Of a stretch of 64,000 bases of DNA, positions 7,225 through 15,989 are shown piece by piece. The position numbers were made by a program, and so were the translations under genes. The notes under the pieces were generated by a model. It was given only the letters and a program-made list of their open reading frames with translations, did no database searches and was not told where the DNA came from. This DNA comes from Amycolatopsis sp. NBC_01488. Its GTDB lineage: Bacteria > Actinomycetota > Actinomycetes > Mycobacteriales > Pseudonocardiaceae. The stretch is from positions 6,358,501-6,422,500 of the forward strand of contig NZ_CP109434.1 of the NCBI RefSeq assembly GCF_036227105.1. Direction: 5' to 3'. Numbering within the stretch: the first letter of the stretch is position 1; each line of letters starts with the position of its first letter.

Positions 7225-10200
7225 ATGGGGATTCTGATCGGCGGTAGTGCCGGCCCGACGAGGGCGGCGGTGTTCCTTTCGAACCGTGGCACCGGGGCGC
7301 CGCTGCAGGGCGTGCTGATGTTCGCGGCCGCGGAACTGTCGGTGCAGCAAGGACCAGCCGGAGGGCCGCCGAGCCCGTCGGTGGTGCGGTCGCCGTTGGG
7401 GCTGCTCGGCAGTGACCACGCCGGCTACGTGTCGTGGGACCTGGAACCGTTGCGGCGCCAGGCGGATCGGCTCGCGGGCGCGACCGGTTCGGTCACCCTG
7501 GAGCACCTGTGGGTGTTCCTCAACGGGCCGCTGCAAAGCGTCGTCGACCTGGTCGCGGACGCGAGCCCGCTGGCGGAGAACCTGGTCACGAGACTGTCGG
7601 TCGACCCGGCCGGCGTCTACCAGGACTCCTCGCCCGGTTTCCCGGCGATGCAGTCGCCGTCGCTGGCCGACTGGTCGCTCTCGCCCGGCTCGTTCGCGTA
7701 CATGCCGGCGGAGCTCGTCGGCGCCGACGGCTGCGAGACGCTGCTGCCGTCGAACGTCGCGACGCAGAAGTTCCAGCTCTTCCAGATCGTGCCGATCCCC
7801 GGTCAGACGGCGACGCTGAACAAGCCGGGCGTGGCGGCCGGAGCGGCGGGCGACCCGCCGCCGCAGACCGGCGACGTGCCGGTGGCGCTGGTCATCACCT
7901 ACGACGTGTCGTGGATCCCGGTCGGGCACGGCCTCGGCCAGATCACCTACAGCCTGCCCCTCGCCCCCGGCGAGGAGGTCCAGCTCGCGGTGGTCGACTG
8001 GGCACGGTCCTCAGTGGACACCCGGGGCGAGGAGACCACGCTGACCGACCGCCTCGACCACGACGAACTGCGCGACCGGACGGTCAGCGAGGTGGTCAAC
8101 GCCTCGATCCACGACTGGCAGGCGGGCGGCTCGATCATGGGTGGCCTCGCGGCGGGCGCGTCCCTCCCGGCCGGCGGGGCGCTGCAGGCGAGCGGCGCGG
8201 CGTCCATCGGCGGCGGCTACGCCACCACGACCGGCGACCGGAACATCTCCTCCGACACCGTGCAGAAGCTGACCGACCAGTTCACCCAGCACTCGACGAA
8301 CGTCCGCGACCTGCGCAGCACGGTCGTCGTGCAGTCTAAGCAGTCGGAGGCCGCGAACGCGCAAACCCGCCTGGTGCGCAACCACAACCACGCACACGCG
8401 CTGACCATGCTCTACTACGAGGTCCTGCGGCACTACCGGGTCGTCGTCGAGCGCGGTGCGGTGCGGCCGGCGGTGCTGCTCACGGAGAAGCCGGTCTCGT
8501 TCGTCCCCGCCGACCCGAAGTCGCCCGGTGACGTGATGGCGACGATCTCCCGCTATCGCAGCGTTCTCGAGCCGGGTCTGCTGCTGCCGGATCTCGCGGG
8601 TGGTTTCGACGCGGTGGAGAAGTACGTGGCGTGGCAGGAGGTCCAGCTGGAACTGCCGGCCCCGGCCGACCCGGGTGCCGTCCCGTTCCAGCAGTTCACC
8701 ATCACCGTGGCCGTCGGCGGGCAGTCCGACGACGGCGGCGGGTCGCTGCAGGCGTCGGTCGTGCTGAGTGATCAGAACCGGATCGCGCTGACCCGGATCG
8801 ACGGGGACACCACCCGCACCGAACTCCAGCACGGTGGCGACCTGACGAGCACCAACACCACCTACGCCTTCTGGGGGCAGGTGCCGAAGACCGATCCACC
8901 GCGGGTGTTCTGGAACAACCTGACCGCCCTCGAACTGACCTTCAAGCTGCACGACATGGGCAACCCCGACAAGGAGAACCTCGCGCTGGGCCGGATCACC
9001 GTCGTGGCGATGGAGCCCACCGGCGTGCAGACGGTCGTCTACGACCAGGTGCCGCCGCTGCCGGTCGTGCGCGGTCACGACCCGGTCACCGTGTCGCTGA
9101 CGACCAGCAGGCCGCCCGCGTCGCCGCAGGTGCTCACCGCGGCACAGCACCTCTCCGACGACGAGAACCTGCTCCGCGTGCGGCTGCAGCACCACCTGGC
9201 CAACAACAGCGACTACTACAACCGGCTGATCCGGCTCAACGAGGACCCGAACGAGCGCATCGACCGGTTCGGCGCCGACACGCTGACGTTCGGCGGCCAG
9301 ACGCGGCCGGTGTTCCAGGCCATCGAGAACCGCGCGCTGGACGTCTACGGCCAGGCGACGGCGTTCGCGCTGGACCCGGCGCTGTACAAGCAGGCGGTCA
9401 ACGACGACGGGACGCCGATGCGGCTGCCGGACGTCGCGCCCGCGCGCAGCGAGGACGTGATCAGCCTGCCGACCCGAGGCGTGTTCGCCGAGGCGAAGCT
9501 CGGGCACTGCAACGCGGCCGAGGTCATCGACGATTCGCGGTTCTGGAACTGGCAGCTCTCGCCGGATCCCGACAAGGCGCCGAACATCGCCGACGTCAGC
9601 ACCGCGACCAGGGAGGTCGTCACCTCGACGACACCGACCGCGTTCCCGACGTCGGTGGTCACCATCCAGCAGCCGCCCGCCGCGCCGGACCCGGTCGCGC
9701 TGGCCGCGGCGATGAAGGTGCTGGGGCAGGGCAACATCTTCACCGACATGTCGACCCAGACCGAGGTGGCCGCGCTGCTGCAGGCACTGGTCAAGGAGAT
9801 CGGCGGCGGGGACGGCAGCGGCGGCACCAAGACCCCGCCCGGCGGCGGGACCACCACCCCGCCTGGTGGCGGTGGTGGCACGACTCCTCCCGGCGGAGGC
9901 GGCGGGGCCACTCCGCCGGGCGGCGGTGGCGGGACGACGCCGCCCAGTGGTGGCGGGACGACGCCGCCGGGCGGCAAGCCGACGAAGCAGGCGATGGAGG
10001 CGGATCTCGTGGCGGCGACGGCACTCGACGGACCTCCGGAGCACTCGCCGCAGCCACCGCAGGTGCTCACGCCCGGCATCCGGTCGGTCGTCGTCACGAT
10101 CCCGCCGGTGGTCTACGGGCCCGGCGGCACGGGCAACGAGACCGGCGCCTTCTCGGTGCTGCTACGGCAGGACGGCATGGCGGACCTGCTGGCCGACAAC

Positions 10201-10767
10201 GTCCGGCCCGGCGCGGACGACATCGTCCTCACCGGCGCGATCGACCCGGCGAAGCCGGTGGCGCTGTCGGTCAACGGCACGACGTCGCACTACATCTGGC
10301 AGCTCGACGCGTCGGACAACCTGCCCCGGCCGATCTCCGGTCCGCTGGGCTGGTACGGCCAGGCGACGTTGACCGTGCCGGCGCTGCCGGCGGTCCAGCA
10401 GAGCTACGGGTTCCAGGTGGTGCGCGAGACCGCGACGAAGGTCGTCACCGTGCAGGCCGACGACTTGGCCCAGGGCGTCGTCGGCGTGGTCGCGGCGGCG
10501 GCAGGCGTGCCGGTCGAGCAGCTGGTGTCGGTGGGCTCGCAGTTCGTCCCGCCCGCGCCACCGTCGACCGGGGACAGCGGCGGAAACGGCGGTGGCGGCA
10601 TCAGCATCGGTGGCGGCGGCATCTCCGTCGGTGGCGGTGGCACCGGCGGCCCGGGTGGTTCGGGGCCGGGCCAGCACCCGACGCCCGCGCAGGTGAAGGG
10701 TGAGGTCGAGTACTTCACCGGGAAGCTGCTCATCGTGCCCGCGGGCACGGGACACGCCCAGTCCTGA
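7225..10767 (+). CDS. Large orphan protein with Pro/Gly/Thr linker
   Basis: I do not assign a function. The ATG at 7225 is preferred over the one at 7207 because GGGGAGGGA lies about 4-8 nt before it; the product has 1180 residues. There is no signal peptide and no transmembrane segment, so it looks cytoplasmic or is exported by a non-classical route. A first domain (to about residue 260) is beta-rich. Next comes a helical stretch with Ala/Gly-rich loops and the distinctive block NHNHAHALTMLYYEVLRHYRV near residue 390. A second distinctive block, FAEAKLGHCNAAEV followed by SRFWNWQLSP, lies near residue 760. Residues about 869-918 are a TPPGGGG repeat linker, then a C-terminal beta domain with a second Gly-rich run (IGGGGISVGGGG). 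The size, modularity and linkers suggest a structural or assembly protein. A hairpin terminator follows directly, so it is monocistronic. Confidence 0.85.
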   Translation: MGILIGGSAGPTRAAVFLSNRGTGAPLQGVLMFAAAELSVQQGPAGGPPSPSVVRSPLGLLGSDHAGYVSWDLEPLRRQADRLAGATGSVTLEHLWVFLNGPLQSVVDLVADASPLAENLVTRLSVDPAGVYQDSSPGFPAMQSPSLADWSLSPGSFAYMPAELVGADGCETLLPSNVATQKFQLFQIVPIPGQTATLNKPGVAAGAAGDPPPQTGDVPVALVITYDVSWIPVGHGLGQITYSLPLAPGEEVQLAVVDWARSSVDTRGEETTLTDRLDHDELRDRTVSEVVNASIHDWQAGGSIMGGLAAGASLPAGGALQASGAASIGGGYATTTGDRNISSDTVQKLTDQFTQHSTNVRDLRSTVVVQSKQSEAANAQTRLVRNHNHAHALTMLYYEVLRHYRVVVERGAVRPAVLLTEKPVSFVPADPKSPGDVMATISRYRSVLEPGLLLPDLAGGFDAVEKYVAWQEVQLELPAPADPGAVPFQQFTITVAVGGQSDDGGGSLQASVVLSDQNRIALTRIDGDTTRTELQHGGDLTSTNTTYAFWGQVPKTDPPRVFWNNLTALELTFKLHDMGNPDKENLALGRITVVAMEPTGVQTVVYDQVPPLPVVRGHDPVTVSLTTSRPPASPQVLTAAQHLSDDENLLRVRLQHHLANNSDYYNRLIRLNEDPNERIDRFGADTLTFGGQTRPVFQAIENRALDVYGQATAFALDPALYKQAVNDDGTPMRLPDVAPARSEDVISLPTRGVFAEAKLGHCNAAEVIDDSRFWNWQLSPDPDKAPNIADVSTATREVVTSTTPTAFPTSVVTIQQPPAAPDPVALAAAMKVLGQGNIFTDMSTQTEVAALLQALVKEIGGGDGSGGTKTPPGGGTTTPPGGGGGTTPPGGGGGATPPGGGGGTTPPSGGGTTPPGGKPTKQAMEADLVAATALDGPPEHSPQPPQVLTPGIRSVVVTIPPVVYGPGGTGNETGAFSVLLRQDGMADLLADNVRPGADDIVLTGAIDPAKPVALSVNGTTSHYIWQLDASDNLPRPISGPLGWYGQATLTVPALPAVQQSYGFQVVRETATKVVTVQADDLAQGVVGVVAAAAGVPVEQLVSVGSQFVPPAPPSTGDSGGNGGGGISIGGGGISVGGGGTGGPGGSGPGQHPTPAQVKGEVEYFTGKLLIVPAGTGHAQS
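9829..9978 (+). repeat. In-frame TPPGGGG repeat tract
   Basis: About 150 bp encode tandem units of two threonines, two prolines and three to five glycines (for example GGTTPPGGGGG), repeated about six times with small variations. At the DNA level the units differ at third positions, so the tract is old rather than freshly expanded. It forms a flexible linker inside the 1180-residue protein. Confidence 0.85.
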
Positions 10768-10780
10768 ACCCCTCCGGAAC

Positions 10781-10806
10781 TGCGCCGCGGCACCCGTCGC
10801 GGCGCA
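10781..10806 (+). terminator. Intrinsic terminator
   Basis: A perfect 9-bp stem, TGCGCCGCG (10781-10789) with CGCGGCGCA (10798-10806) and an 8-nt loop, is followed by TTT. It lies 13 bases after the stop codon of the large orphan gene. Confidence 0.75.
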
Positions 10807-10944
10807 TTTCCGAGCACGGTCCAGACCCAGGCGCCCCACACCGACGACGGTCCGGCCTGTTATCGGCGGCGGCACAGGAGTAGTAACGGATCTTCGAGCC
10901 CGGATCAGCCGTTCCGGCTCCGACCTCCGGCTCCGGGAGACGAT

Positions 10945-11349
10945 GTGCAGTCCGAATTCACCAACAGCCCGCCCCACCACCCCGTTGTCGTGGCACACCG
11001 AGCGCAGCGGCGTGCCGATCTTCAACTCCGGATCGCCGACGCGATCACCGCGTTCGCCGGCTCCATGCGGTTCGTCTACATCCACGCCGTGCTGTTCACC
11101 GTCTGGATGATCTTCATCGAGGCGGATCCGTGGCCCAAGCTCACCCTGATCGTGTCCCTCGAAGCGATCTTCCTCTCGACGTTCGTCATGGTCGGGCAGA
11201 ACCGTCAGGCCGCGTTCCAGCAGGCCAAGGCCGACCACGATTTCACCGAACAGGAGCTGGAGCTCAAGACCAACACGACACTGACCCGCGAGATCCACGT
11301 CCTCACCACCGAGTTGCGCCGGCGCCTGGTCGAGGACGCCGCTCGGTGA
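10945..11349 (+). CDS. DUF1003 family membrane protein
   Basis: The protein has 134 residues and starts at GTG, with GGGAGA 5 nt upstream. The DUF1003 pattern is clear: an N-terminal cytoplasmic stretch, AGSMRFVYIHAVLFTVWMIF as the first membrane helix, SLEAIFLSTFVMVGQNRQ as the second helix plus signature, then a C-terminal amphipathic coiled region (QELELKTNTTLTREIHVL). Members are small two-helix inner-membrane proteins of unknown function, sometimes linked to cyclic-di-AMP or osmotic stress. It ends 2 bases before the stop of the opposing PucR gene. Confidence 0.88.
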   Translation: MQSEFTNSPPHHPVVVAHRAQRRADLQLRIADAITAFAGSMRFVYIHAVLFTVWMIFIEADPWPKLTLIVSLEAIFLSTFVMVGQNRQAAFQQAKADHDFTEQELELKTNTTLTREIHVLTTELRRRLVEDAAR

Positions 11350-11350
11350 C

Positions 11351-12556
11351 CTACAGCAGCAGCTCGGCGGCGAGGAGCGCGACCTCGACCGTCAACCGGT
11401 TCCGGGTGATCGAGCCGCCGAGCAGGTCCTCGGCTTTGCGGACCCGGTAGTGCACGGTGTTCTTGTGCAGGTGCAGCCGCGCCGCGGCCTGCGTGTAGCT
11501 GCCCCCGAGTTCCAGGAACACGCGCAGGGTGTCACGCAGTTGCCTGGTCGCGATCTCCTCGCCGATGAGGCCGGGTAGGACGCGCTCCACCCAGCGCCGG
11601 AGGTCCTCCTTGTCCCGGGTGAGCAGGGCGGCGACCGCGACGGTGTCGAACGACACGACGGTTCCGACGTGGTCGCCGCCCGTTTCGGCGATCGCGCGGG
11701 CTCGCCGGGCTTCCCGCAGCGTGCCGCGGAAGCCGGCCAGGCCGGGAGCGGGGGCACCCAGGGCGATCCGCAGAGCGCCGTCGACCTGTGCCCGGAGCCG
11801 GTCTCGGTCGACCTCGAAGCGGCTGTGGTGGGTGAGCCACGCCCAGAGCGTCCGGTCGTCGTCGAGCATGGTCAGCGGAGTTCCGCGGCCGGACACCTCG
11901 GCCAGCAGGCGAGCACCCGCCTGCAGCGCGGCCGGATCGTCCGAGGGCAGCCAGACCACGGCGGCCTGGTGCCAGCCGCCCAGGGACCAGCCGAGCAACG
12001 ACTCGGCGGCGTCCTCGCCGAGTCCGTCCGACTCGAGCACGAGCCGGATCTGGGCGGCGCGTGCGGCGCCGGTGCGGCTGTTCCAGCGGCGGCGCTCGGT
12101 CTCGTAGATGTCGATCAGGCCTTCGATGACCAGGTCGATGTAGTTGCTGACCCGCTCGGACACCTCGGTGATCGCGGCCAGCGCGACCGCGGTGTCCGGC
12201 ACCTTCAGGTCGCCGACGGCGGCGATGGCCCACTGCAGGAACCGGTGCTCGCCGAGGCGGTAGGCCCGCAGCAGGCCTTCCAGCGACAGGTCGTGCTGCG
12301 CGAACCGCCGGGCGTACTCGGCCGCCGCCGGGGGCACGGTGATGCGGTCGATCGGGATGGCGTGCACGAGCATGTCGACGACCGCGGCCAGGTTCGCCGA
12401 CGTGCTGGCCACCATCAGCCTGCGGACCGTCTCGTCGTGCCGGAACTCCGGGATGACCTCGACGAACCAGTCGGTCATCTCCGTGGTGAGGGCCGGCAGC
12501 GCCGCGTCGACGGCCCGAGCGACCTCGGCGACGACGTCGTCGCTGGTGGCGGACAT
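11351..12556 (-). CDS. PucR/CdaR-type transcriptional regulator
   Basis: The start is the ATG at 12556, because a TACAGT box lies 6 nt upstream on the minus strand (leaderless) and the encoded N-terminus matches the frame-shifted paralogue at 19.2 kb. The product has 401 residues: an N-terminal helical domain of about 150 residues (MTDWFVEVIPEF), a GGDEF-like degenerate middle region, and the C-terminal PucR HTH (GGSYTQAAARLHLHKNTVHY, then RVRKAEDLL). PucR proteins activate purine, aromatic or hydrocarbon catabolic genes. It is divergent from the acyl-CoA ligase operon across about 160 bases, which makes that operon the obvious target. Confidence 0.92.
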   Translation of the reverse strand: MSATSDDVVAEVARAVDAALPALTTEMTDWFVEVIPEFRHDETVRRLMVASTSANLAAVVDMLVHAIPIDRITVPPAAAEYARRFAQHDLSLEGLLRAYRLGEHRFLQWAIAAVGDLKVPDTAVALAAITEVSERVSNYIDLVIEGLIDIYETERRRWNSRTGAARAAQIRLVLESDGLGEDAAESLLGWSLGGWHQAAVVWLPSDDPAALQAGARLLAEVSGRGTPLTMLDDDRTLWAWLTHHSRFEVDRDRLRAQVDGALRIALGAPAPGLAGFRGTLREARRARAIAETGGDHVGTVVSFDTVAVAALLTRDKEDLRRWVERVLPGLIGEEIATRQLRDTLRVFLELGGSYTQAAARLHLHKNTVHYRVRKAEDLLGGSITRNRLTVEVALLAAELLL

Positions 12557-12599
12557 GAGCCGACTGTAATCCGGCGGGCCGGGCGCCGCGCGTCCCCTC

Positions 12600-12616
12600 T
12601 TGTGACTTGGACACAA
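12600..12616. promoter_or_regulatory. Candidate PucR operator
   Basis: An interrupted palindrome, TTGTG-N7-CACAA, lies in the divergent intergenic region, 44 bp upstream of the PucR start and about 100 bp upstream of the ligase start. A possible -10 hexamer TACCGT for the ligase operon lies at 12671-12676. Five-base arms occur by chance, so the assignment rests on position. Confidence 0.35.
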
Positions 12617-12719
12617 CCGGGCGGGACAGCTTCGGGACACGCGCCCATGGTGGGTGCCTCGCCATTTTCCTACCGTAGTGGGACGCATTGACGCGAGACC
12701 GAATCCGAAAGGCAATTCC

Positions 12720-14162
12720 ATGCACATTGCCGTGCTCCCGGATGAACGCGCACGACGCGATCCTGCCGGTGCGTGCCTGGCCGACGACACCGCAGCTCTC
12801 ACCAATTCCGAATTCGCCCGCAAAACCCTCGCCGCCGCCGCGGCTTTGCGCGACCGCGGAATCCGCGCGGGAGACGTCGTGGCGACGTTGCTGCCCAACC
12901 GGGTCGAGTTGGTCGTCGCGTTGTTCGCTGCCTGGCGGCTCGGCGCGGCCGTCACGCCGGTGAATCCGGCGCTGACCGAGCCGGAAGCCCGGTTCCAGAT
13001 CGAAGATTCGGGAGCCCGGGTCGTGCTCGGCCCCGCCGGGGCCGACTTGGTCACGATGCCGGTCGACGAGCTGGACGGGGACGCGACCGACGCCGGCCTC
13101 GAGGGCACGTTGACCGAGGACGCGCTCGCGTTGCTCATCTACACCAGCGGCACGACCGGCCGCCCCAAGGGTGTCCTGCTCGACCACGCCAACCTCGCGG
13201 CCATGACCGGCATGATCATCGCCGGGATCGGGCTGGGCCCCGACGACCACAGCTTGCTGATCCTGCCGCTGTTCCACGTCAACGGCATCGTCGTCAGCGT
13301 CCTGTCGCCCCTGCTGGCCGGCGGCCGGGCCACGATCGCCGGCCGGTTCCGCGCCGAGACGTTCCTGACCACCGTCGAACGGGTGCGGCCGACGTACTTC
13401 TCCGCCGTGCCCGCGATCTACGCCCGGCTCTGCACCCTGCCCGCGGACCAGACCGCCGACCTCGGCTCGCTGCGCCTGGTGATCTGCGGAGCCGCGCCCA
13501 TGCCCGCGGAGCTGATCAGCCGGTTCGAACAGCGCTTCGGCGTCCCGCTCGTGGAAGGCTACGGCCTGTCCGAAGGCACCTGCGCCAGCACGCTCAACCC
13601 GCCCGCCGGCCCCCGCAAGCCCGGCACCGTCGGGCTTCCGCTGCCGGGCCAGCGGGTCGCGCTCATGACTTCCGGCGGGGCGCTGCTCGGAGACGGGCCC
13701 GGCGAAGTGGTGATCCAGGGCCCGAACGTGATGCGTGGCTACCTCAACCAGCCCGAAGCCACCGCCGCCACGATCGTCGACGGCTGGCTGCGCACCGGCG
13801 ACGTCGGCCGGTTCGACGCCGACGGCTACCTCGTCCTGGTCGACCGGATCAAGGACATGATCATCCGGGGTGGGGAGAACCTCTACCCGAAGGAAATCGA
13901 AAACGCGCTGTACGCGCACCCCGCCGTCCTGGAGGCCGCGGTGGTCGGCATGCCCGACCCGGTGCTCGGCGAAGTGCCGGTGGCGACCGTCGCCGCGCAC
14001 CCCGGCACCCGCGTCACCGCCGAGGAACTCCTCGACCACTGCCGGGGACGACTGGCGAAGATCAAGCTCCCGACCCGGATCGACATCGTCGCCGTCCTGC
14101 CCAAGAACGCGGTCGGCAAGATCGACAAACCGTTCCTGCGCCGCCAGCTGATTTCTTCGTAA
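12720..14162 (+). CDS. Class I adenylate-forming acyl-CoA synthetase
   Basis: The start is taken at ATG 12720 behind GAAAGG; the product has 480 residues. The ANL-superfamily motifs are present: P-loop YTSGTTGRPKG, EGYGLSEGTCAS (A5), GWLRTGDVGRFD (A7), DRIKDMIIRGGENLYPKEIE (A8 hinge), and the catalytic lysine near the end in KNAVGKIDKPFLRR. It should activate a carboxylic acid to its acyl-AMP and then CoA thioester in the cytoplasm. The short length and sequence style fit medium-chain or aryl acid ligases rather than NRPS domains, and no carrier protein is nearby. It is first in an operon with the DUF3556 and oxidoreductase genes, which have matching GAGAAGGAG ribosome-binding sites. Confidence 0.92.
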   Translation: MHIAVLPDERARRDPAGACLADDTAALTNSEFARKTLAAAAALRDRGIRAGDVVATLLPNRVELVVALFAAWRLGAAVTPVNPALTEPEARFQIEDSGARVVLGPAGADLVTMPVDELDGDATDAGLEGTLTEDALALLIYTSGTTGRPKGVLLDHANLAAMTGMIIAGIGLGPDDHSLLILPLFHVNGIVVSVLSPLLAGGRATIAGRFRAETFLTTVERVRPTYFSAVPAIYARLCTLPADQTADLGSLRLVICGAAPMPAELISRFEQRFGVPLVEGYGLSEGTCASTLNPPAGPRKPGTVGLPLPGQRVALMTSGGALLGDGPGEVVIQGPNVMRGYLNQPEATAATIVDGWLRTGDVGRFDADGYLVLVDRIKDMIIRGGENLYPKEIENALYAHPAVLEAAVVGMPDPVLGEVPVATVAAHPGTRVTAEELLDHCRGRLAKIKLPTRIDIVAVLPKNAVGKIDKPFLRRQLISS

Positions 14163-14192
14163 ACCACGTCGTACGCCGAGAAGGAGCCCGAA

Positions 14193-15971
14193 ATGGGATT
14201 CAAAACCGGGGATTTCCCGCCGGTCGATCCGGAAACGTTCCTCGACGAACCGCTGTTCGACCGGATGAAGGCGCTCGCTCTGCACTGGGTCGAATACGGC
14301 TTCGGATCACCGAAGCTGATCCCGGCGACCTACGTCGTGAAGCTGCTGTTCGTGTACGTGCTCGCCGGAGTTGCCCTCGTGACGTGGACGTCGGGCGCGG
14401 GGCCGTTCTGGGACGTCACGCACTGGTGGAACCAGCCGGTCGTCTACCAGAAGCTCGTCCTGTGGACGATCCTGCTGGAAACCATCGGGATCGCCGGGTC
14501 GTGGGGCCCGATCGCGGGCAAGTTCAAGCCGATGACCGGCGGGATCCTGTTCTGGGCCCGGCCGGGCACCATCCGGCTGCGGCCGTGGAAGCGGGTGCCG
14601 TTCACCGGCGGTGACCGCCGAAGCGGACTCGATGTCGCTCTCTACCTGGCGTTCCTCGCGTCGCTGCTGGTCGCGATCGTCCTGCCGGGGGTGCCCAGCG
14701 CGTCGCTCACCGCGGCGCTGCCCGGCACCACCACCGGGCTGGTCGCTCCGGCGCTGTTCTTTGCCCCGATCGCGCTGTACGTGCTCAACGGGCTGCGGGA
14801 CAAGACGATCTTCCTCGCCGCCCGCGGTGAGCAGTACCTGCCGGCTCTGGTGTTCTTCGCGTTCCTGCCCTTCGTCAACATGATCATCGCCGCGAAGCTG
14901 CTCATCTGCATCGTGTGGATCGGCGCGGGCGTGTCGAAGTTCGGGCGGCACTTCACCAACGTGGTGCCCCCGATGGTCTCCAACAGCCCGTGCGTGCCGT
15001 TCAAGTGGCTGAAGCGGGCGCACTACCGCGACTTCCCGCGCGACGTCCGCCCGTCCGGGGTCGCGGGGTTCATGGCCCACGTCGGCGGCACCACCGTGGA
15101 GGTCATCACCCCGCTGGTCCTGCTGTTCTCCACCAACCACTGGGTGACCCTGGCCGGGGTGGCGGTGATGGTCGTGTTCCACCTGTTCATCACCTCGACC
15201 TTCCCGCTGGCCGTGCCGCTGGAGTGGAACATCCTGTTCGGCTACCTGGCCGTGTTCCTGTTCCTCGGCTTCCCGGCCTCGGCGGGCTACGGCGTGACCG
15301 ACATGAGCCCGGCCTGGCTCGCGATCGTCGTCGCCGCGGCGCTGCTGTTCTTCCCGGTGCTGGGCAACCTGCGCCCGGACCTGGTGTCGTTCCTGCCCTC
15401 GATGCGGCAGTACGCGGGCAACTGGGCGTCCGCGCTCTGGGCGTTCGCACCGGGCGCCGAGGAGAAGCTCAACGACCTTCCCCACCGGCCGACCCAGAAC
15501 CAGGTCGACCAGCTGCAGGCCGTCGGCTACCCCGCCCAGGTCGCGGAGATCACCATGCAGCAGACCATCGCCTGGCGTTCCATGCACAGCCAGGGCCGCG
15601 GCTTGTTCTCCGTGCTGGCCACCCACCTGCCGGACCTGGAACAGCGCACGATCCGCGAAGCCGAGTTCGGCTGCAACTCCCTGATCGGCTTCAACTTCGG
15701 CGACGGCCATCTGCACGACGAGGACTTGATCGCCGCCGTGCAGAAGCGGGTCGGGTTCGCCCCCGGTGAATGGATCGTCGTCTGGGTCGAGTCCCAGGCC
15801 ATCCATTCCCCGGTGCAGCACTACAAGGTCATCGACGCCGCCCTCGGCGTGGTCGAACGCGGCACCTGGAACGTCGCCGACGCCGTCCGCGAGCAGCCCT
15901 GGCTGCCCAACGGCCCGATCCCCCTGCGGGTCACCTGGCAGCGCTCCACTTCGGTCACCGAAACCGTCTGA
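14193..15971 (+). CDS. DUF3556 multi-pass membrane protein
   Basis: The protein has 592 residues and matches the actinobacterial DUF3556 family, known mainly from mycobacteria and relatives. The N-terminus (MGFKTGDFPPVDPETFLDEP) is characteristic. About eight to ten hydrophobic segments fill residues 45-400 (for example FLASLLVAIVLPGV and WLAIVVAAALLFFPVLGNL). A soluble C-terminal domain of about 190 residues carries GCNSLIGFNFGDGHLHDEDL. GAGAAGGAG lies at the right distance before the ATG. It sits between a CoA ligase and a flavin oxidoreductase, suggesting membrane-bound processing or uptake of the same lipid or hydrocarbon acid. No biochemical function is established for the family as far as I know. 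Confidence 0.9.
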   Translation: MGFKTGDFPPVDPETFLDEPLFDRMKALALHWVEYGFGSPKLIPATYVVKLLFVYVLAGVALVTWTSGAGPFWDVTHWWNQPVVYQKLVLWTILLETIGIAGSWGPIAGKFKPMTGGILFWARPGTIRLRPWKRVPFTGGDRRSGLDVALYLAFLASLLVAIVLPGVPSASLTAALPGTTTGLVAPALFFAPIALYVLNGLRDKTIFLAARGEQYLPALVFFAFLPFVNMIIAAKLLICIVWIGAGVSKFGRHFTNVVPPMVSNSPCVPFKWLKRAHYRDFPRDVRPSGVAGFMAHVGGTTVEVITPLVLLFSTNHWVTLAGVAVMVVFHLFITSTFPLAVPLEWNILFGYLAVFLFLGFPASAGYGVTDMSPAWLAIVVAAALLFFPVLGNLRPDLVSFLPSMRQYAGNWASALWAFAPGAEEKLNDLPHRPTQNQVDQLQAVGYPAQVAEITMQQTIAWRSMHSQGRGLFSVLATHLPDLEQRTIREAEFGCNSLIGFNFGDGHLHDEDLIAAVQKRVGFAPGEWIVVWVESQAIHSPVQHYKVIDAALGVVERGTWNVADAVREQPWLPNGPIPLRVTWQRSTSVTETV

Positions 15972-15989
15972 GCCGAGAAGGAGTACGAG

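Noticed and set aside
9829-9978. Repeat tract resembling a CRISPR or minisatellite array
   Set aside because: The units are in-frame Gly/Pro/Thr codons with third-position variation and no spacers. It is a protein linker, not an array.
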